The notes beneath the pieces are model-generated. The model saw only the letters and a list, made by a program, of their open reading frames with translations, did not search any database and was not told the DNA's origin. From Arthrobacter sp. FW306-07-I (GTDB lineage: Bacteria; Actinomycetota; Actinomycetes; Actinomycetales; Micrococcaceae), in the NCBI RefSeq assembly GCF_021800405.1, contig NZ_CP084550.1:434001-498000 (forward strand): a stretch of DNA of 64,000 bases, in the 5' to 3' direction. Shown here one piece after another: positions 9,534 to 18,491 of this stretch. The number at the start of each line of letters is the position of its first letter. Positions within the stretch are counted from its first letter, which is position 1. The position numbers and the translations under genes are program-made.

Positions 9534-9593
9534 ATCGATTGCTCCGTAAGTGTCGTTTAGAGTCCCGAAAACGACAGTTACGGAGCAGTCGAT
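9534..9593. repeat. Long inverted repeat between hutU and hutH
   Basis: Arms 9534-9558 and 9569-9593 are complementary at 23 of 25 positions around a 10-base loop. The core is TGCTCCGTAA in the left arm and TTACGGAGCA in the right. The right arm ends only 22 bases before the hutH start. The stem has no U-tract. It could be an extragenic palindromic element, an RNA-stabilising or attenuating hairpin, or a protein-binding site. Confidence 0.8.
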
Positions 9594-9615
9594 GGAACCT
9601 CTTCAAGGAATTTCA

Positions 9616-11208
9616 ATGACAGCCATTACCCACGAACCGCTTACCGTCACCCTTGGCCCGGCGGGCGTCACGCCCCAGGATGTGCTCGCCGTCGCGCGCG
9701 GGGGCGCCAAGGTGACCATCGCGCCCGAAGCCCTGGAAACCGTTGCCAAGGTCCGCGCGCACATCGACGACCTCGCCTCCAGCGACGTCCCCGCCTACGG
9801 CATCTCCACCGGTTTCGGCGCCCTGGCCAACCGGCACATTCCCAACGAACTGCGCACCCAGCTGCAGAAGTCCCTGATCCGCAGCCACGCGGCCGGCATG
9901 GGCCCGGCGGTGGAGCGCGAAGTGGTCCGCGGCATCATGTTCCTCCGCGCCAAGACCCTGGCCTCCGGCCGCACCGGCGTCCGCCCCGTGGTCCTACAGG
10001 CCATGGTTGATGTGCTCAATGCCGGCATCACGCCCGTGGTCCGCGAGTTCGGATCGCTCGGCTGCTCCGGCGACCTGGCACCCCTCTCGCACTGCGCACT
10101 GGTGCTGATGGGGGAAGGCGAAGCGGAAGGGCCCGACGGCGTCAGGTACGGCGGGCCCGGCGAGCGGCCTGTAGCTGAGCTGCTTGCAGAACACGGCATC
10201 GAGCCGGTCACCCTCGCCGAAAAAGAGGGGCTGGCGCTGGTCAACGGCACCGAAGGCATGCTGGGCATGCTCCTGATGGCCATCGCGGACCTCCGCCGGC
10301 TGCTGTCGACGGCGGACATCACCGCCGCGCTCAGCGTCGAGGCGCTGCTGGGCACCGACCAGGTGTTCCTGCCCGAACTGCACGCCGCACTGCGGCCACA
10401 CCCGGGCCAGGCGGCAAGTGCGGACAACATGCTGCGCGTGCTCTCGGATTCGCCCATTGTCGCCTCCCATAAGGTGGGGGACTCCCGGGTGCAGGACGCC
10501 TACTCACTGCGCTGCGCCCCGCAGGTGGCCGGCGCCGTCCGCGACACCGTGGACCACGCCGAACTGGTGGCCACCCGCGAGCTGGCCGCCGCCATCGACA
10601 ACCCGGTGGTGCTCCCGGACGGCCGGGTCAGCTCCAACGGCAACTTCCACGGCGCACCCGTGGCCTACGTCCTGGACTACCTGGCCATCGCCGTCGCGGA
10701 CCTCAGCTCCATCGCCGAACGCCGCACCGACCGGATGCTGGACCCTGCCCGCTCACATGGCCTCCCGGCTTTCCTGGCAGCAGACCCCGGCGTGGACTCA
10801 GGACTCATGATCGCGCAGTACACGCAGGCCGGCCTGGTATCGGACAACAAGCGGCTGGCCGTCCCGGCGTCCGTGGACTCCATCCCCAGCTCGGCCATGC
10901 AGGAAGACCACGTGTCCATGGGCTGGCACGCCGCGCGGAAGCTTCGCAAAGCCGTGGAGAACCTTCGCCGGGTGCTGGCCATCGAACTGGTGACCTCCGC
11001 GCGGGCCCTCGATATCCGGACCCAGCTCTCGGGAGGTGTCCTTACGCCGGGGCCCGCAGGTTCGGCGGTCGTGGCAGCTCTCCGGGAAGTGGTGGAAGGA
11101 CCGGGGACGGACCGGTTCCTGTCACCGGAACTGGAAGCGGCTGACCGGCTGGTGGCCTCAGGCGACGTGCTCCGGGCGGCCGAATCCGCCGTCGGGCCCC
11201 TCGCCTGA
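9616..11208 (+). CDS. hutH: Histidine ammonia-lyase
   Basis: Histidase deaminates histidine to urocanate, the first step of the pathway. The electrophilic MIO cofactor would form from Cys150-Ser151-Gly152 in GSLGCSGDLAPLSH. The family signature permits Cys at the first position, although Ala is more usual. Other conserved blocks are YGISTGFGALANR with the catalytic-loop Tyr, QDAYSLRCAPQVAG, and the late segment SAMQEDHVSMG. The ATG at 9616 has AAGGAA five bases upstream and yields 530 aa, a normal length. An upstream in-frame ATG at 9592 is embedded in the inverted repeat and is less likely. Confidence 0.96.
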   Translation: MTAITHEPLTVTLGPAGVTPQDVLAVARGGAKVTIAPEALETVAKVRAHIDDLASSDVPAYGISTGFGALANRHIPNELRTQLQKSLIRSHAAGMGPAVEREVVRGIMFLRAKTLASGRTGVRPVVLQAMVDVLNAGITPVVREFGSLGCSGDLAPLSHCALVLMGEGEAEGPDGVRYGGPGERPVAELLAEHGIEPVTLAEKEGLALVNGTEGMLGMLLMAIADLRRLLSTADITAALSVEALLGTDQVFLPELHAALRPHPGQAASADNMLRVLSDSPIVASHKVGDSRVQDAYSLRCAPQVAGAVRDTVDHAELVATRELAAAIDNPVVLPDGRVSSNGNFHGAPVAYVLDYLAIAVADLSSIAERRTDRMLDPARSHGLPAFLAADPGVDSGLMIAQYTQAGLVSDNKRLAVPASVDSIPSSAMQEDHVSMGWHAARKLRKAVENLRRVLAIELVTSARALDIRTQLSGGVLTPGPAGSAVVAALREVVEGPGTDRFLSPELEAADRLVASGDVLRAAESAVGPLA

Positions 11209-11259
11209 CGCCGAAGGATCTTCAGCTCCTGCCGCAGTCCCGTCTGAAAGGCGGAATTT

Positions 11260-11287
11260 CCGGCGCCACGGTCCGCCGTGGCGCCGG
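11260..11287. terminator. Strong hairpin downstream of hutH
   Basis: CCGGCGCCACGG (11260-11271) pairs perfectly with CCGTGGCGCCGG (11276-11287) around a 4-base loop. It starts 52 bases past the hutH stop. It lacks a T-run, so it may be a GC-rich actinobacterial terminator or an RNA 3'-end stabiliser. Confidence 0.55.
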
Positions 11288-11370
11288 GAGTGTAGTAGAA
11301 CTGAAGATGTAGTGAAAGTCACATCGAAGAAGCTGTGGCAGCAGAACGATACAAAGGGGTAGAAGTTCAA

Positions 11371-11616
11371 ATGAAAGCACGTGGGGCAGTCCTGTCGAGG
11401 CGCAATGCCCATTCCGCCGCGGTATCCAACTGGAAATCCCTCCAGGCCGGGGACCGGGTCGAGATCATCAAGCATGCGCATGTGGTGGCGGCCGGCGAAG
11501 TGGAAGAGGTGTCGCAGAGCGGCAACGTCCTTTGGCTGGTTCCGGCGGGTCCGTCAGGTCCTGCGGAGAAGGAGCTTTTCCTGAAGTCCGACGGCGTCCA
11601 GGTCCGCCGCGGCTAG
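11371..11616 (+). CDS. Small protein of unknown function, SH3-like character
   Basis: An 81-aa protein beginning MKARGAVLSRRNAHSA and continuing WKSLQAGDRVEIIKHAHVVA. The pattern of short strands with Gly-Asp turns resembles a small beta-barrel (SH3/KOW-like), but I do not recognise a named family. The ATG at 11371 follows AAAGGGG about 11 bases upstream. It is isolated between hutH and a strong bidirectional terminator. An RNA- or DNA-binding role would be a guess. Confidence 0.6.
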   Translation: MKARGAVLSRRNAHSAAVSNWKSLQAGDRVEIIKHAHVVAAGEVEEVSQSGNVLWLVPAGPSGPAEKELFLKSDGVQVRRG

Positions 11617-11631
11617 TCCCGCCAGAAGCAA

Positions 11632-11671
11632 AAAAATCCCCGCAGTGCCAAGACGCCATGCGGGGATTTTT
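11632..11671. terminator. Bidirectional rho-independent terminator
   Basis: AAAAATCCCCGCA (11632-11644) pairs perfectly with TGCGGGGATTTTT (11659-11671), loop 14 bases. The stem is flanked by A-run and T-run, so it can end transcription from both the 81-aa gene on plus and the 86-aa gene on minus. Confidence 0.92.
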
Positions 11672-11725
11672 GTTGCCGGCGCCCCGTGCGGGGACACAGG
11701 GGGCAAGCCGAGGGTTTTGCAGGTG

Positions 11726-11986
11726 CTAAGCGGCGGTGGACTCGTACGTCTCGCCGAAGGGCACTGAGTCGTCCAGGGCGACCGTGTAGCGTCCGGGGTG
11801 TACCCGGGTGACCAGGATGCCGCAGGACGCGTCTTTCGCAGCAACCTCGATCAGCTGGGCTACTGCGTCTTCCAGTCCGGCATGGACCTCGTCGGCGGTG
11901 GAGAATTCCAGGCTGATGGACCGCTGGGCGGACCCTTCGATGCTTTCGGCAGCGGCGGGGATCCGCTCCAAAGTGGCTGTAGTCAT
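11726..11986 (-). CDS. Small conserved-looking protein of unknown function
   Basis: An 86-aa acidic protein starting MTTATLERIPAAAESIEGSA, with an alternating pattern that suggests a small alpha/beta fold (QRSISLEFSTADEVHAGLED; CGILVTRVHPGRYTVALDD). No signal peptide or membrane segment is seen and I do not recognise the family. It is convergent with the preceding 81-aa gene across the shared terminator. Its promoter must lie in the roughly 190-base gap before the FAH-family gene, so the two may be divergently regulated. Confidence 0.65.
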   Translation of the reverse strand: MTTATLERIPAAAESIEGSAQRSISLEFSTADEVHAGLEDAVAQLIEVAAKDASCGILVTRVHPGRYTVALDDSVPFGETYESTAA

Positions 11987-12180
11987 GTACTGAACTTTCT
12001 GTGTTTCGTGCCAAGATGGCTCCGATATTCTATCGACTGCTCCAGCGATATGTCAGATGTCTGCTCTTCCGCGGTCGGTCATAAAGCGTCCGTTCGCAGG
12101 CGGGACAGGGAATCACGGACCATGGGATGGAGCCGCTACAGGCTCCAAGACCCCTACCAAGACCTTGAGGAGAATTCGGT

Positions 12181-13062
12181 ATGAAGATCATGCGCCTGGG
12201 CGACGCCGGCAGCGAACAGCCCGCCGTGCTAATTCCCTCCGAGGATGGACAGGACCGGTACTTCAGCCTGCTGCCGCTTACTGCGGAGGTGGATGGTGCG
12301 TTCCTTGCGTCCGGTGGCCTGGACAAGGCCAGGAAGGCACTGGAGGCGGGGGAGCTTCCGGAGATCAAAGACGCCGCTTCGCTCCGCATTGGTTCACCCG
12401 TGGCCCGCCCCGGCTCTGTCGTAGGAATTGGAATGAACTACGCCGCCCACGCCGCGGAATCCGGGGCAGAGCCGCCCACCATCCCGGTCGTGTTCCTCAA
12501 GCCCAGCAACACTGTCACCGGTCCCTGCGACCCCGCCCCGATGCCCCCGCGCTCCACCCGGTACGACTGGGAAGTGGAACTGGGGATCGTGATCGGGAGG
12601 GAAGCCCTTTACCTCCGCTCCACTGCCGAAGCGGCGGGGTGCATTGCAGGTTACGTCACCGCCAATGATTTCTCCGAGCGTGAGTACCAGCTGCCGGGGG
12701 CAGCAGGGCAATGGACCAAGGGCAAATCGCTTCCCGGGTCAACGCCGCTGGGCCCGTGGCTGGTTCCGGCAGGAGAGATCGACGGCGGCAACCTGCGGCT
12801 GCGCAGTTGGGTGAACGGTGAGCCGCGGCAGGATTCAACATCGGCTGAGCTCATCTTTGACGCCGCCACACTGGTCCACCACTGCAGCCAGTACATGCGG
12901 CTGGAGCCGGGCGACGTGATTCTCACCGGGACCCCGCAGGGTGTGGCCCTCAGCGGCCGCTTCCCTTACCTCCAGCCCGGCGACGTGGTGGAAGTGGAAG
13001 TGGAGGGCCTGGGCCGCCAGCGCCAGGAGCTGTACCGGACGCCGGCGGCCACCACGGTTTAG
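12181..13062 (+). CDS. Fumarylacetoacetate hydrolase (FAH)-family protein
   Basis: This 293-aa protein has the FAH superfamily catalytic domain (about residues 75-285). Signature segments are GIGMNYAAHAAESG, the metal-binding acidic residues in WEVELGIVIG and TANDFSERE, and the late loop LTGTPQGVALS. Family members hydrolyse or isomerise 2-keto acids such as fumarylpyruvate or carboxymethyl-hydroxymuconate using Mg2+, acting late in aromatic or sugar-acid catabolism. GAGGAG lies just before the ATG. No pathway partner is adjacent, so the substrate is unknown. The 194-base upstream gap holds nothing I can name. Confidence 0.88.
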   Translation: MKIMRLGDAGSEQPAVLIPSEDGQDRYFSLLPLTAEVDGAFLASGGLDKARKALEAGELPEIKDAASLRIGSPVARPGSVVGIGMNYAAHAAESGAEPPTIPVVFLKPSNTVTGPCDPAPMPPRSTRYDWEVELGIVIGREALYLRSTAEAAGCIAGYVTANDFSEREYQLPGAAGQWTKGKSLPGSTPLGPWLVPAGEIDGGNLRLRSWVNGEPRQDSTSAELIFDAATLVHHCSQYMRLEPGDVILTGTPQGVALSGRFPYLQPGDVVEVEVEGLGRQRQELYRTPAATTV

Positions 13063-13072
13063 CCGGACTGAC

Positions 13073-13465
13073 TCAGCCGGCCTTGACGGCCAGCACCGGG
13101 CAGTCCGCCTCCAGCAGGATGCGCTGGGACGTGCTGCCCATGATCAGTTTGCCCACCGGGGTGCGGCGGCGCAGGCCAATCACGATGAGGTCAGCTTTGT
13201 GTTCCTCGGCCGCGTCCAGCACCTCGGCCGCGGCGTCGTGGCCCCGGACCGGCCGCTTGATCAGGTACTGGATACCCTGGCTGGCCAGCCGTTGCTCAAT
13301 GTCCTGGATTTCGCCTTCGGGCGCAAACCGGTTGTCCACTGTTGCCTCGCCCTTGGAGGAGTTGATCAGCACCAGGGTGCTGTTGTTCTTCCGGGCTTCG
13401 GTGATGGCCTGCGTCAAGGCGGCTTCGCCTTCAGGGGTGGGGACGTATCCCACAACAACGGTCAT
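13073..13465 (-). CDS. Universal stress protein, single UspA domain
   Basis: A 130-aa cytosolic UspA-fold protein. The ATP-binding loop is recognisable as [20 protein letters not shown], matching the G-2x-G-9x-G(S/T) pattern, and ADLIVIG precedes it. The gene is the last of the tct operon: its ATG overlaps the tctA stop as ATGA. Translational coupling to a tricarboxylate transporter suggests it tunes or senses the energy state of uptake, which is inference. The stop is separated by 10 bases from the convergent FAH gene, with no visible terminator. Confidence 0.9.
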   Translation of the reverse strand: MTVVVGYVPTPEGEAALTQAITEARKNNSTLVLINSSKGEATVDNRFAPEGEIQDIEQRLASQGIQYLIKRPVRGHDAAAEVLDAAEEHKADLIVIGLRRRTPVGKLIMGSTSQRILLEADCPVLAVKAG

Positions 13466-15081
13466 GGTCGCTCCTTATGGTCGGAATACACGGCAGTGTG
13501 GTTCGAGTGGACCGTATCATCGGCTTCCGTGGCAAGGGCTGATGCCCCGCCGGACTCAGCCTCGCCCGACTCCGCCCCGCCGGCAGGAGCAGCAACCGGG
13601 CGGTTGCGGCGGAAGAGCTTGTAGGCGAAGGGCCAGAGCAGGATGAGGGCAATGATGACGTAGATGACGACGGCGATCGGCTCGCCGAAGAGCCCTGCCG
13701 GATCACCCGCGCTCAGCTGCAGGGTCTTCCGGAGTTGCCCCTCGATCCGCGGTCCCAGGATCACGCCGAGGATCAGCGGCAGCACGGGCAGCCCGAAGCG
13801 GCGCATCATGAACCCGAGCGCGCCGAGGATCAGCAGGATCACCAGGTCGAACGCCTGCAGGTTCACCGAGTAGGCGCCCAGCGTGGCGAAGAACAGGATG
13901 CCGGCGTACAGGTAGGGCCGGGGCAGCTGCAGCAGCTTGGCCCACAGGGGTGCCAGCGGCAGGTTGATGATCAGGAGCAGGAAGTTGCCGATGAACAGGC
14001 TGGCAATCAGCGCCCACACCAGTGGCCCCTGGCTCTCGAAGAGCTGCGGACCCGGCTGGATGCCGTACGAGGTGAAGGCGGCAAGCATCACGGCCGCGGT
14101 GGCGTTGGTGGGCAGTCCCAGGGCCAGCATCGGGGTCAGCGTGCCGGCGGCCGCAGCGTTGTTGGCTGCTTCCGGGCCGGCCACGCCTTCGATGGCGCCC
14201 TTGCCGAACTCTTCGGGGTGCTTGCTGAGGCGCTTTTCCGTCACATAGGAGAGGAACGTGGGGATCTCGGCTCCACCGGCGGGCAGCGCGCCAAACGGGA
14301 AGCCGAAGGCGGTGCCGCGCAGCCACGGCTTCCAGGAGCGCTTCCAGTCGGACTTGCCCATCCAGGGCTGGCCCACGGGAATGGCATGCAGGGGAGTGCG
14401 GCGCAGGTGTGCTGCAACCCAGAGTGCTTCGCCCACCGCGAAGATGGCCACGGCCACCACGACGATGTCCAGGCCGTCCGCCAGGAGCGGCTGGCCGAAG
14501 GTGAGGCGGCGCTGGCCGGTGACCGAGTCCATGCCCACCAGGCCAATCGCCAGGCCGAGGCCCAGGGACGCGAAACCGCGCAACCGGGAGGAGCCCAGCA
14601 CGGCGGTCACGGCCAGCAGGGCAAGGACCATGATGGCGAAGTAGCTGGGCGCGCCGAGGCTGACGGCGAACTTCACGACGATCGGTGCGCAGACGGCCAG
14701 CAGCGCCGTGCCGATGGTGCCGGCGACGAACGAGCCGATGGCCGCCGTCGCAAGTGCCTGCGCGGCCCGCCCCGCCTTGGCCATCTTGTTGCCCTCAATG
14801 GCGGTGACCACCGAGGACGATTCACCGGGGGTGTTCAGGAGGATGGATGTGGTGGAGCCGCCGTACATGCCGCCGTAGTAGATGCCGGCGAACATGATGA
14901 AGGCGCTGGTGGGTTCCAAGGCATAGGTGACGGGAAGCAGCAGGGCGACCGTCATGGCCGGGCCAAGGCCGGGCAGGACGCCGACGGCGGTGCCCAGGAT
15001 GACGCCGATCACGGCGTAGAGGAAATTCATGGGGGTGAGGGCGGTGGCGAAGCCGTCCATCAGGGAGGACCAGACGTCCAT
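13462..15081 (-). CDS. tctA: Tripartite tricarboxylate transporter, large permease TctA
   Basis: The large membrane subunit of a TTT-family secondary importer: 539 aa, about 12 hydrophobic helices. The family core [20 protein letters not shown] and the segment [20 protein letters not shown] near the N terminus are diagnostic. [20 protein letters not shown] is typical of the C-terminal half. It works with TctB and the extracytoplasmic receptor TctC to bring in citrate or related carboxylates. TctB stops directly at its ATG with no gap. The last about 30 residues are a polar Glu/Ala-rich tail on the predicted cytoplasmic side. Confidence 0.95.
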   Translation of the reverse strand: MDVWSSLMDGFATALTPMNFLYAVIGVILGTAVGVLPGLGPAMTVALLLPVTYALEPTSAFIMFAGIYYGGMYGGSTTSILLNTPGESSSVVTAIEGNKMAKAGRAAQALATAAIGSFVAGTIGTALLAVCAPIVVKFAVSLGAPSYFAIMVLALLAVTAVLGSSRLRGFASLGLGLAIGLVGMDSVTGQRRLTFGQPLLADGLDIVVVAVAIFAVGEALWVAAHLRRTPLHAIPVGQPWMGKSDWKRSWKPWLRGTAFGFPFGALPAGGAEIPTFLSYVTEKRLSKHPEEFGKGAIEGVAGPEAANNAAAAGTLTPMLALGLPTNATAAVMLAAFTSYGIQPGPQLFESQGPLVWALIASLFIGNFLLLIINLPLAPLWAKLLQLPRPYLYAGILFFATLGAYSVNLQAFDLVILLILGALGFMMRRFGLPVLPLILGVILGPRIEGQLRKTLQLSAGDPAGLFGEPIAVVIYVIIALILLWPFAYKLFRRNRPVAAPAGGAESGEAESGGASALATEADDTVHSNHTAVYSDHKERP

Positions 15082-15585
15082 TTAGAGGATTCCTTCCAGG
15101 AGGCCGGCCGGCAGTGCGATGCCCAGGCCGAGGTAAAAGCCGTAGAAGGTCAGCAGGGACAGGGCGACGGAGATCAGGCCGTCCCGGACGTAGCGGCGGC
15201 TGCCGAGAGCCAGGACGCTGCCCCAGAACAGGACGGTTCCGGAGATCACCCAGCCGGCCCAGTCGATCAGCAGGATGTTCAGGATGAAGGCCCCGGCCAG
15301 TGGCAGGACGGTCTTCCAGTCGGCGGGGTGCGTGAGGTCAACGTCCTCGCCGCCTTCAGCTTCACCCTTGCCGCCGCGCAGCACGTTGATGGCCAGCAGT
15401 ACGGCGCAGACCACGAGCATTCCGGCCACGATGAACGGAACGGTTTTGGGTCCGACCGGATCGGACTTCGAGTACGGGGTTGCCAGGCCGTTGGCGTCCA
15501 GGAAGACCATGACGCCGGCCGCCCCGAGCAGGAGTGCAACTCCCAGCTCGGAGCGGCCTTTGAGACCTGTGGTCAGGGAGGTCAC
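15082..15585 (-). CDS. tctB: Tripartite tricarboxylate transporter, small permease TctB
   Basis: A 167-aa membrane protein with four predicted helices (for example GVALLLGAAGVMVFLDANGL and VPFIVAGMLVVCAVLLAINV), the normal size and topology of TctB, the small TTT subunit. It starts with GTG overlapping the tctC stop (GTGA), and ends exactly where tctA begins. Sequence conservation in TctB is low, so the call rests strongly on operon position. Confidence 0.9.
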   Translation of the reverse strand: MTSLTTGLKGRSELGVALLLGAAGVMVFLDANGLATPYSKSDPVGPKTVPFIVAGMLVVCAVLLAINVLRGGKGEAEGGEDVDLTHPADWKTVLPLAGAFILNILLIDWAGWVISGTVLFWGSVLALGSRRYVRDGLISVALSLLTFYGFYLGLGIALPAGLLEGIL

Positions 15586-16592
15586 GCCAGCCCAAGCTTG
15601 GTGAGGACATCCGCCACGCGCTTGTCCTGCTCGGTCAGGAAGGACTTGAACTGGTCACCGGTGATGAAGGCATCGGTCCAGCTGTGGGTCTTCAGTGCTT
15701 CCTTCCAGCCGTCCGTGCCGTGCATCTTTTCCAGTGCGGCGATCAGGGCAGCCTCGTCCTTGTCGCTGATGCCCGGAGGGGCCACAACGCCGCGCCAGTT
15801 GGTGAAGACCAGGTCGATGTTGGATTCCTTCAGCGTGGGTGCATCCACGCCGTCCAGGCGCTTCTCGCCGCTGGTGGCCAGCACGCGGACCTCGCCGGAT
15901 TCGATCTGCTTCAGGTACTCGCCGGCACCGGAGGCGGCAAAACCGAGCTTGTTGCCGAGGATCGCGGGCAGGAGGTCGCCGCCGCCGTCGTAGGCCACAT
16001 AGTTGACCTTGGTGGCATCGATGCCCACGGCACCGGCCAGCTGCATGGGCAGCAGGTGGTCCGGGCCGCCGGGGGAGGAACCGCCGCCCACGGCGATGGA
16101 ACCGGGATCGGCCTTCCAGGCTTTCACCAGGTCGTCAATGGTCTTGTAGGGCGAATCCTTGCCGACCATGATGGCACCCGGTTCCTCGATGAGGCGGGCC
16201 AGCGGGGTGGTTGAGGTCAGCTTGGACTCGGACTTGTTGGTGTAGCTGGCACCCACGACGCCCAGGCCCATGAGCATGGCCAGGTCGCCGTTGCCCTTCT
16301 CATTCACGATCCGGGCCAGGCCCACCGTGCCGCCGGCACCGGCCAGGTTGAAGACCTCGGTGTTGGTGGAGATCTTCGCGTCGTCCAGGACCTTCGCGGC
16401 GGCGCGGGCCGTGGTGTCGTAGCCGCCGCCCGGGGAGTTGGGGACCATGATCTGCAGGCCGGTGATGGGTCCGGCGGCGGCGCCGGTGCTTTCCGAACCG
16501 GTGGAGCTCTTGCCGGTGGCACCGCAGCCGGTGGCCATCAGGGCGATGCCGGCAGCAACGGCGGCAATTCGCAATGCGCGGATCTGGCGCAT
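15582..16592 (-). CDS. tctC: Tripartite tricarboxylate transporter substrate-binding protein TctC
   Basis: A 336-aa extracytoplasmic receptor of the Bug/TctC family. It has a lipoprotein signal peptide with lipobox LMATGC and Cys23, so it is anchored outside the membrane. Family motifs are IMVPNSPGGGYDTTARAAAK near the start and SIAVGGGSSPGGPDHLL in the middle. The ATG at 16592 follows AGAGGAAC; an in-frame ATG at 16628 lacks a good site. First gene of tctCBA-usp. It is divergent from a CitA/CitB-type sensor pair, which likely switches the operon on when the carboxylate is present. Confidence 0.94.
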   Translation of the reverse strand: MRQIRALRIAAVAAGIALMATGCGATGKSSTGSESTGAAAGPITGLQIMVPNSPGGGYDTTARAAAKVLDDAKISTNTEVFNLAGAGGTVGLARIVNEKGNGDLAMLMGLGVVGASYTNKSESKLTSTTPLARLIEEPGAIMVGKDSPYKTIDDLVKAWKADPGSIAVGGGSSPGGPDHLLPMQLAGAVGIDATKVNYVAYDGGGDLLPAILGNKLGFAASGAGEYLKQIESGEVRVLATSGEKRLDGVDAPTLKESNIDLVFTNWRGVVAPPGISDKDEAALIAALEKMHGTDGWKEALKTHSWTDAFITGDQFKSFLTEQDKRVADVLTKLGLA

Positions 16593-16892
16593 GTGTTCCT
16601 CTTCTCTCAAAACAAATCTGATCAGCATCAGTTGACTTGTGTTTCCGATGCCTTGCGGTTCCGATGCTAGGGGCGGCCGTGACGCCGATCACTCTTGTGT
16701 ACGCAGAGAAAGTTGTGTTCATTGCGTTCACGTTTCCAAAACCCCACGGCGCCCCGCCCGAGCTTCGGGAGCGCGGCTTTGGGATATAGTTCCCGGTACC
16801 ACCCGGCCCCGCGCCCATGCTGCTGCGCGCACTTCGCCCGCCAGCCCGCCGTGCCGGAGAACCCGCCCTGCCGCACCACCAGGAAGACCATT
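16593..16892. promoter_or_regulatory. Divergent promoter region, tctC operon and citA-type kinase
   Basis: This 300-base gap holds no gene. It includes a direct repeat TTCCGATGC at 16643-16651 and 16659-16667, a palindromic CTGATCAG at 16619-16626, and the recurring words TTGTGT. Response regulators of the CitB/DctR type often bind spaced direct repeats, so these are candidate sites for control of tctCBA. Core promoter elements cannot be assigned securely. Confidence 0.45.
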
Positions 16893-18491
16893 GTGACTCG
16901 ACGACGAGGAATGTCCCTCGCGGGGCAATACCTGCTGCTGCAGTTGCTCATCGTCCTCGCGGTCCTGGTGGGCGTGGTGGCCATCTCGCTGGCCCAGTCC
17001 GCTGCCGCCTTCGAGCGCACTGAAGGCAGGCGGGCCCTGTCCGCTGCAGAAGCCCTGGGCGGAAACCCGGTGGTGCGTGAACTCCTCCCCGAGACGGAAC
17101 CGCGCGGCGGCGCCGTGCTGCCGGCAGTGGCGGAATCGGTGCGCATCGTGTCGGGCTCCTCAAGGGTGGCCCTGGCGCGAATCGACCGGACCGTGGTGGC
17201 GTCCTCGGATCCCAGCCTGCTGGGCGAGCCGCTGGAGCTCGGTGCCAGCAGGGTGATGGAAGGCAGGGCCTGGACCGGAGTGGTGGGCGGGACGCCGGCC
17301 CCACTGCTGTCCGCGCACGTCCCGGTCCTGGATGACACCGGGCGCATGATCGGGATCGCCTCCATCAGCCGCAGCTATCCCACCATGCTTGAGCGGCTGG
17401 GCGAGGCCGTCCCCAACCTCCTGACATACCTGGGTGTTGCGAGTGTCCTGGGCGTGGCCGGGTCCCTGCTGCTGTCGCGCCGGGTGAAGCGGCAGACCCT
17501 GGGCATGGAGCCGAGCGAAATCACCAGCCTGGTGGAAAACCGCGAGGCCATGCTGCACGGCCTCAAGGAAGGCGTGGTTGCGCTGGACCTGCACGACCGG
17601 ATTACGGTGGCCAACCACAGCGCCCGTGCCCTGCTGGGCCTCCCGCCCGACTGTGTGGGCAAGCGTGTGGCGGGACTCGCCGTCGAACCTGCCCTGAAGG
17701 AAGTCCTCACCCGCGCGCAGCCCGGGCCGGACCAGCTGCTGCTGGTGGGGGACCGGCTGGTGGTGATGAACCGGCTGCCGTTCGAATCCCGGGGCCGCGT
17801 GATCGGCTCCGTCACCACTTTGCGCGACCGCACGGAACTTTCCGAGCTGGAGCAGGAACTGGGAACCACCCGCACCGCCACGGACACCCTCCGCGCCCAA
17901 GCCCACGAGTTCGCCAACCAGCTGCACGTGATCTCAGGCCTGATCCAGATCGGTGAGTACGATTCCGTGGTCCAGTTCGTCAACGGTGCCACCGTGGACC
18001 GGACCCGACTCAACGATGAGGTGACCGGCCGGATCAAGGACCCGGCGCTCGCGGCCCTGCTGATCGCCAAGTCCAGCCTTGCCGCCGAACGCGGCGCAGC
18101 CCTGCAGCTGGACCCGGACTCAGTGCTGGACAGGGTCGATGACGCGCTGTCCCGGGACCTCACCACAGTGGTGGGGAACCTCGTGGACAACGCGTTCGAC
18201 GCCGTCGCGGGCCTCCCGCACGCAGCCGTGAGGGTGTTGGTGGACGGCAGGGCCGGTGAAGACGTGGTGGTGACGGTGCGGGACAACGGTCCCGGCGTTC
18301 CGGGTGGCTCCACCGACCGTATTTTCCGCCAGGGCTTCACCACCAAGGAACCGGGCCCCGCCGGCAGCCGCGGCTTTGGCCTGGCGCTGTCCCGGGTGGT
18401 CTGCCGCCGGACTGGCGGGAACCTGACCGTGGCCAACGATAATGGGGCTGTCTTTACCGCTGTGCTGAAACGAGGAACCAACCAGCCATGA
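16893..18491 (+). CDS. CitA/DcuS-type sensor histidine kinase
   Basis: Membrane sensor of a tricarboxylate or dicarboxylate two-component system. Order: N-terminal helix (about 8-30), extracytoplasmic PAS-like sensor domain (about 32-155), second helix (about 168-190), cytoplasmic PAS (about 205-315), then the kinase. Phospho-acceptor His338 lies in AQAHEFANQLHVISGL, the SpoOB/CitA-type H-box. ATPase boxes are NLVDNAFDAV, DNGPGVP and GFGLALS. The GTG at 16893 (532 aa) has AGGAAG six bases upstream; earlier in-frame starts would add a non-membrane leader. The stop overlaps the response-regulator ATG. Confidence 0.92.
   Translation: MTRRRGMSLAGQYLLLQLLIVLAVLVGVVAISLAQSAAAFERTEGRRALSAAEALGGNPVVRELLPETEPRGGAVLPAVAESVRIVSGSSRVALARIDRTVVASSDPSLLGEPLELGASRVMEGRAWTGVVGGTPAPLLSAHVPVLDDTGRMIGIASISRSYPTMLERLGEAVPNLLTYLGVASVLGVAGSLLLSRRVKRQTLGMEPSEITSLVENREAMLHGLKEGVVALDLHDRITVANHSARALLGLPPDCVGKRVAGLAVEPALKEVLTRAQPGPDQLLLVGDRLVVMNRLPFESRGRVIGSVTTLRDRTELSELEQELGTTRTATDTLRAQAHEFANQLHVISGLIQIGEYDSVVQFVNGATVDRTRLNDEVTGRIKDPALAALLIAKSSLAAERGAALQLDPDSVLDRVDDALSRDLTTVVGNLVDNAFDAVAGLPHAAVRVLVDGRAGEDVVVTVRDNGPGVPGGSTDRIFRQGFTTKEPGPAGSRGFGLALSRVVCRRTGGNLTVANDNGAVFTAVLKRGTNQP

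Noticed and set aside
13735..15993. 752-codon plus-strand open frame opposite tctA/tctB/tctC
   Set aside because: Antisense low-complexity translation (Gly/Gln/Arg-rich), crossing three real genes.
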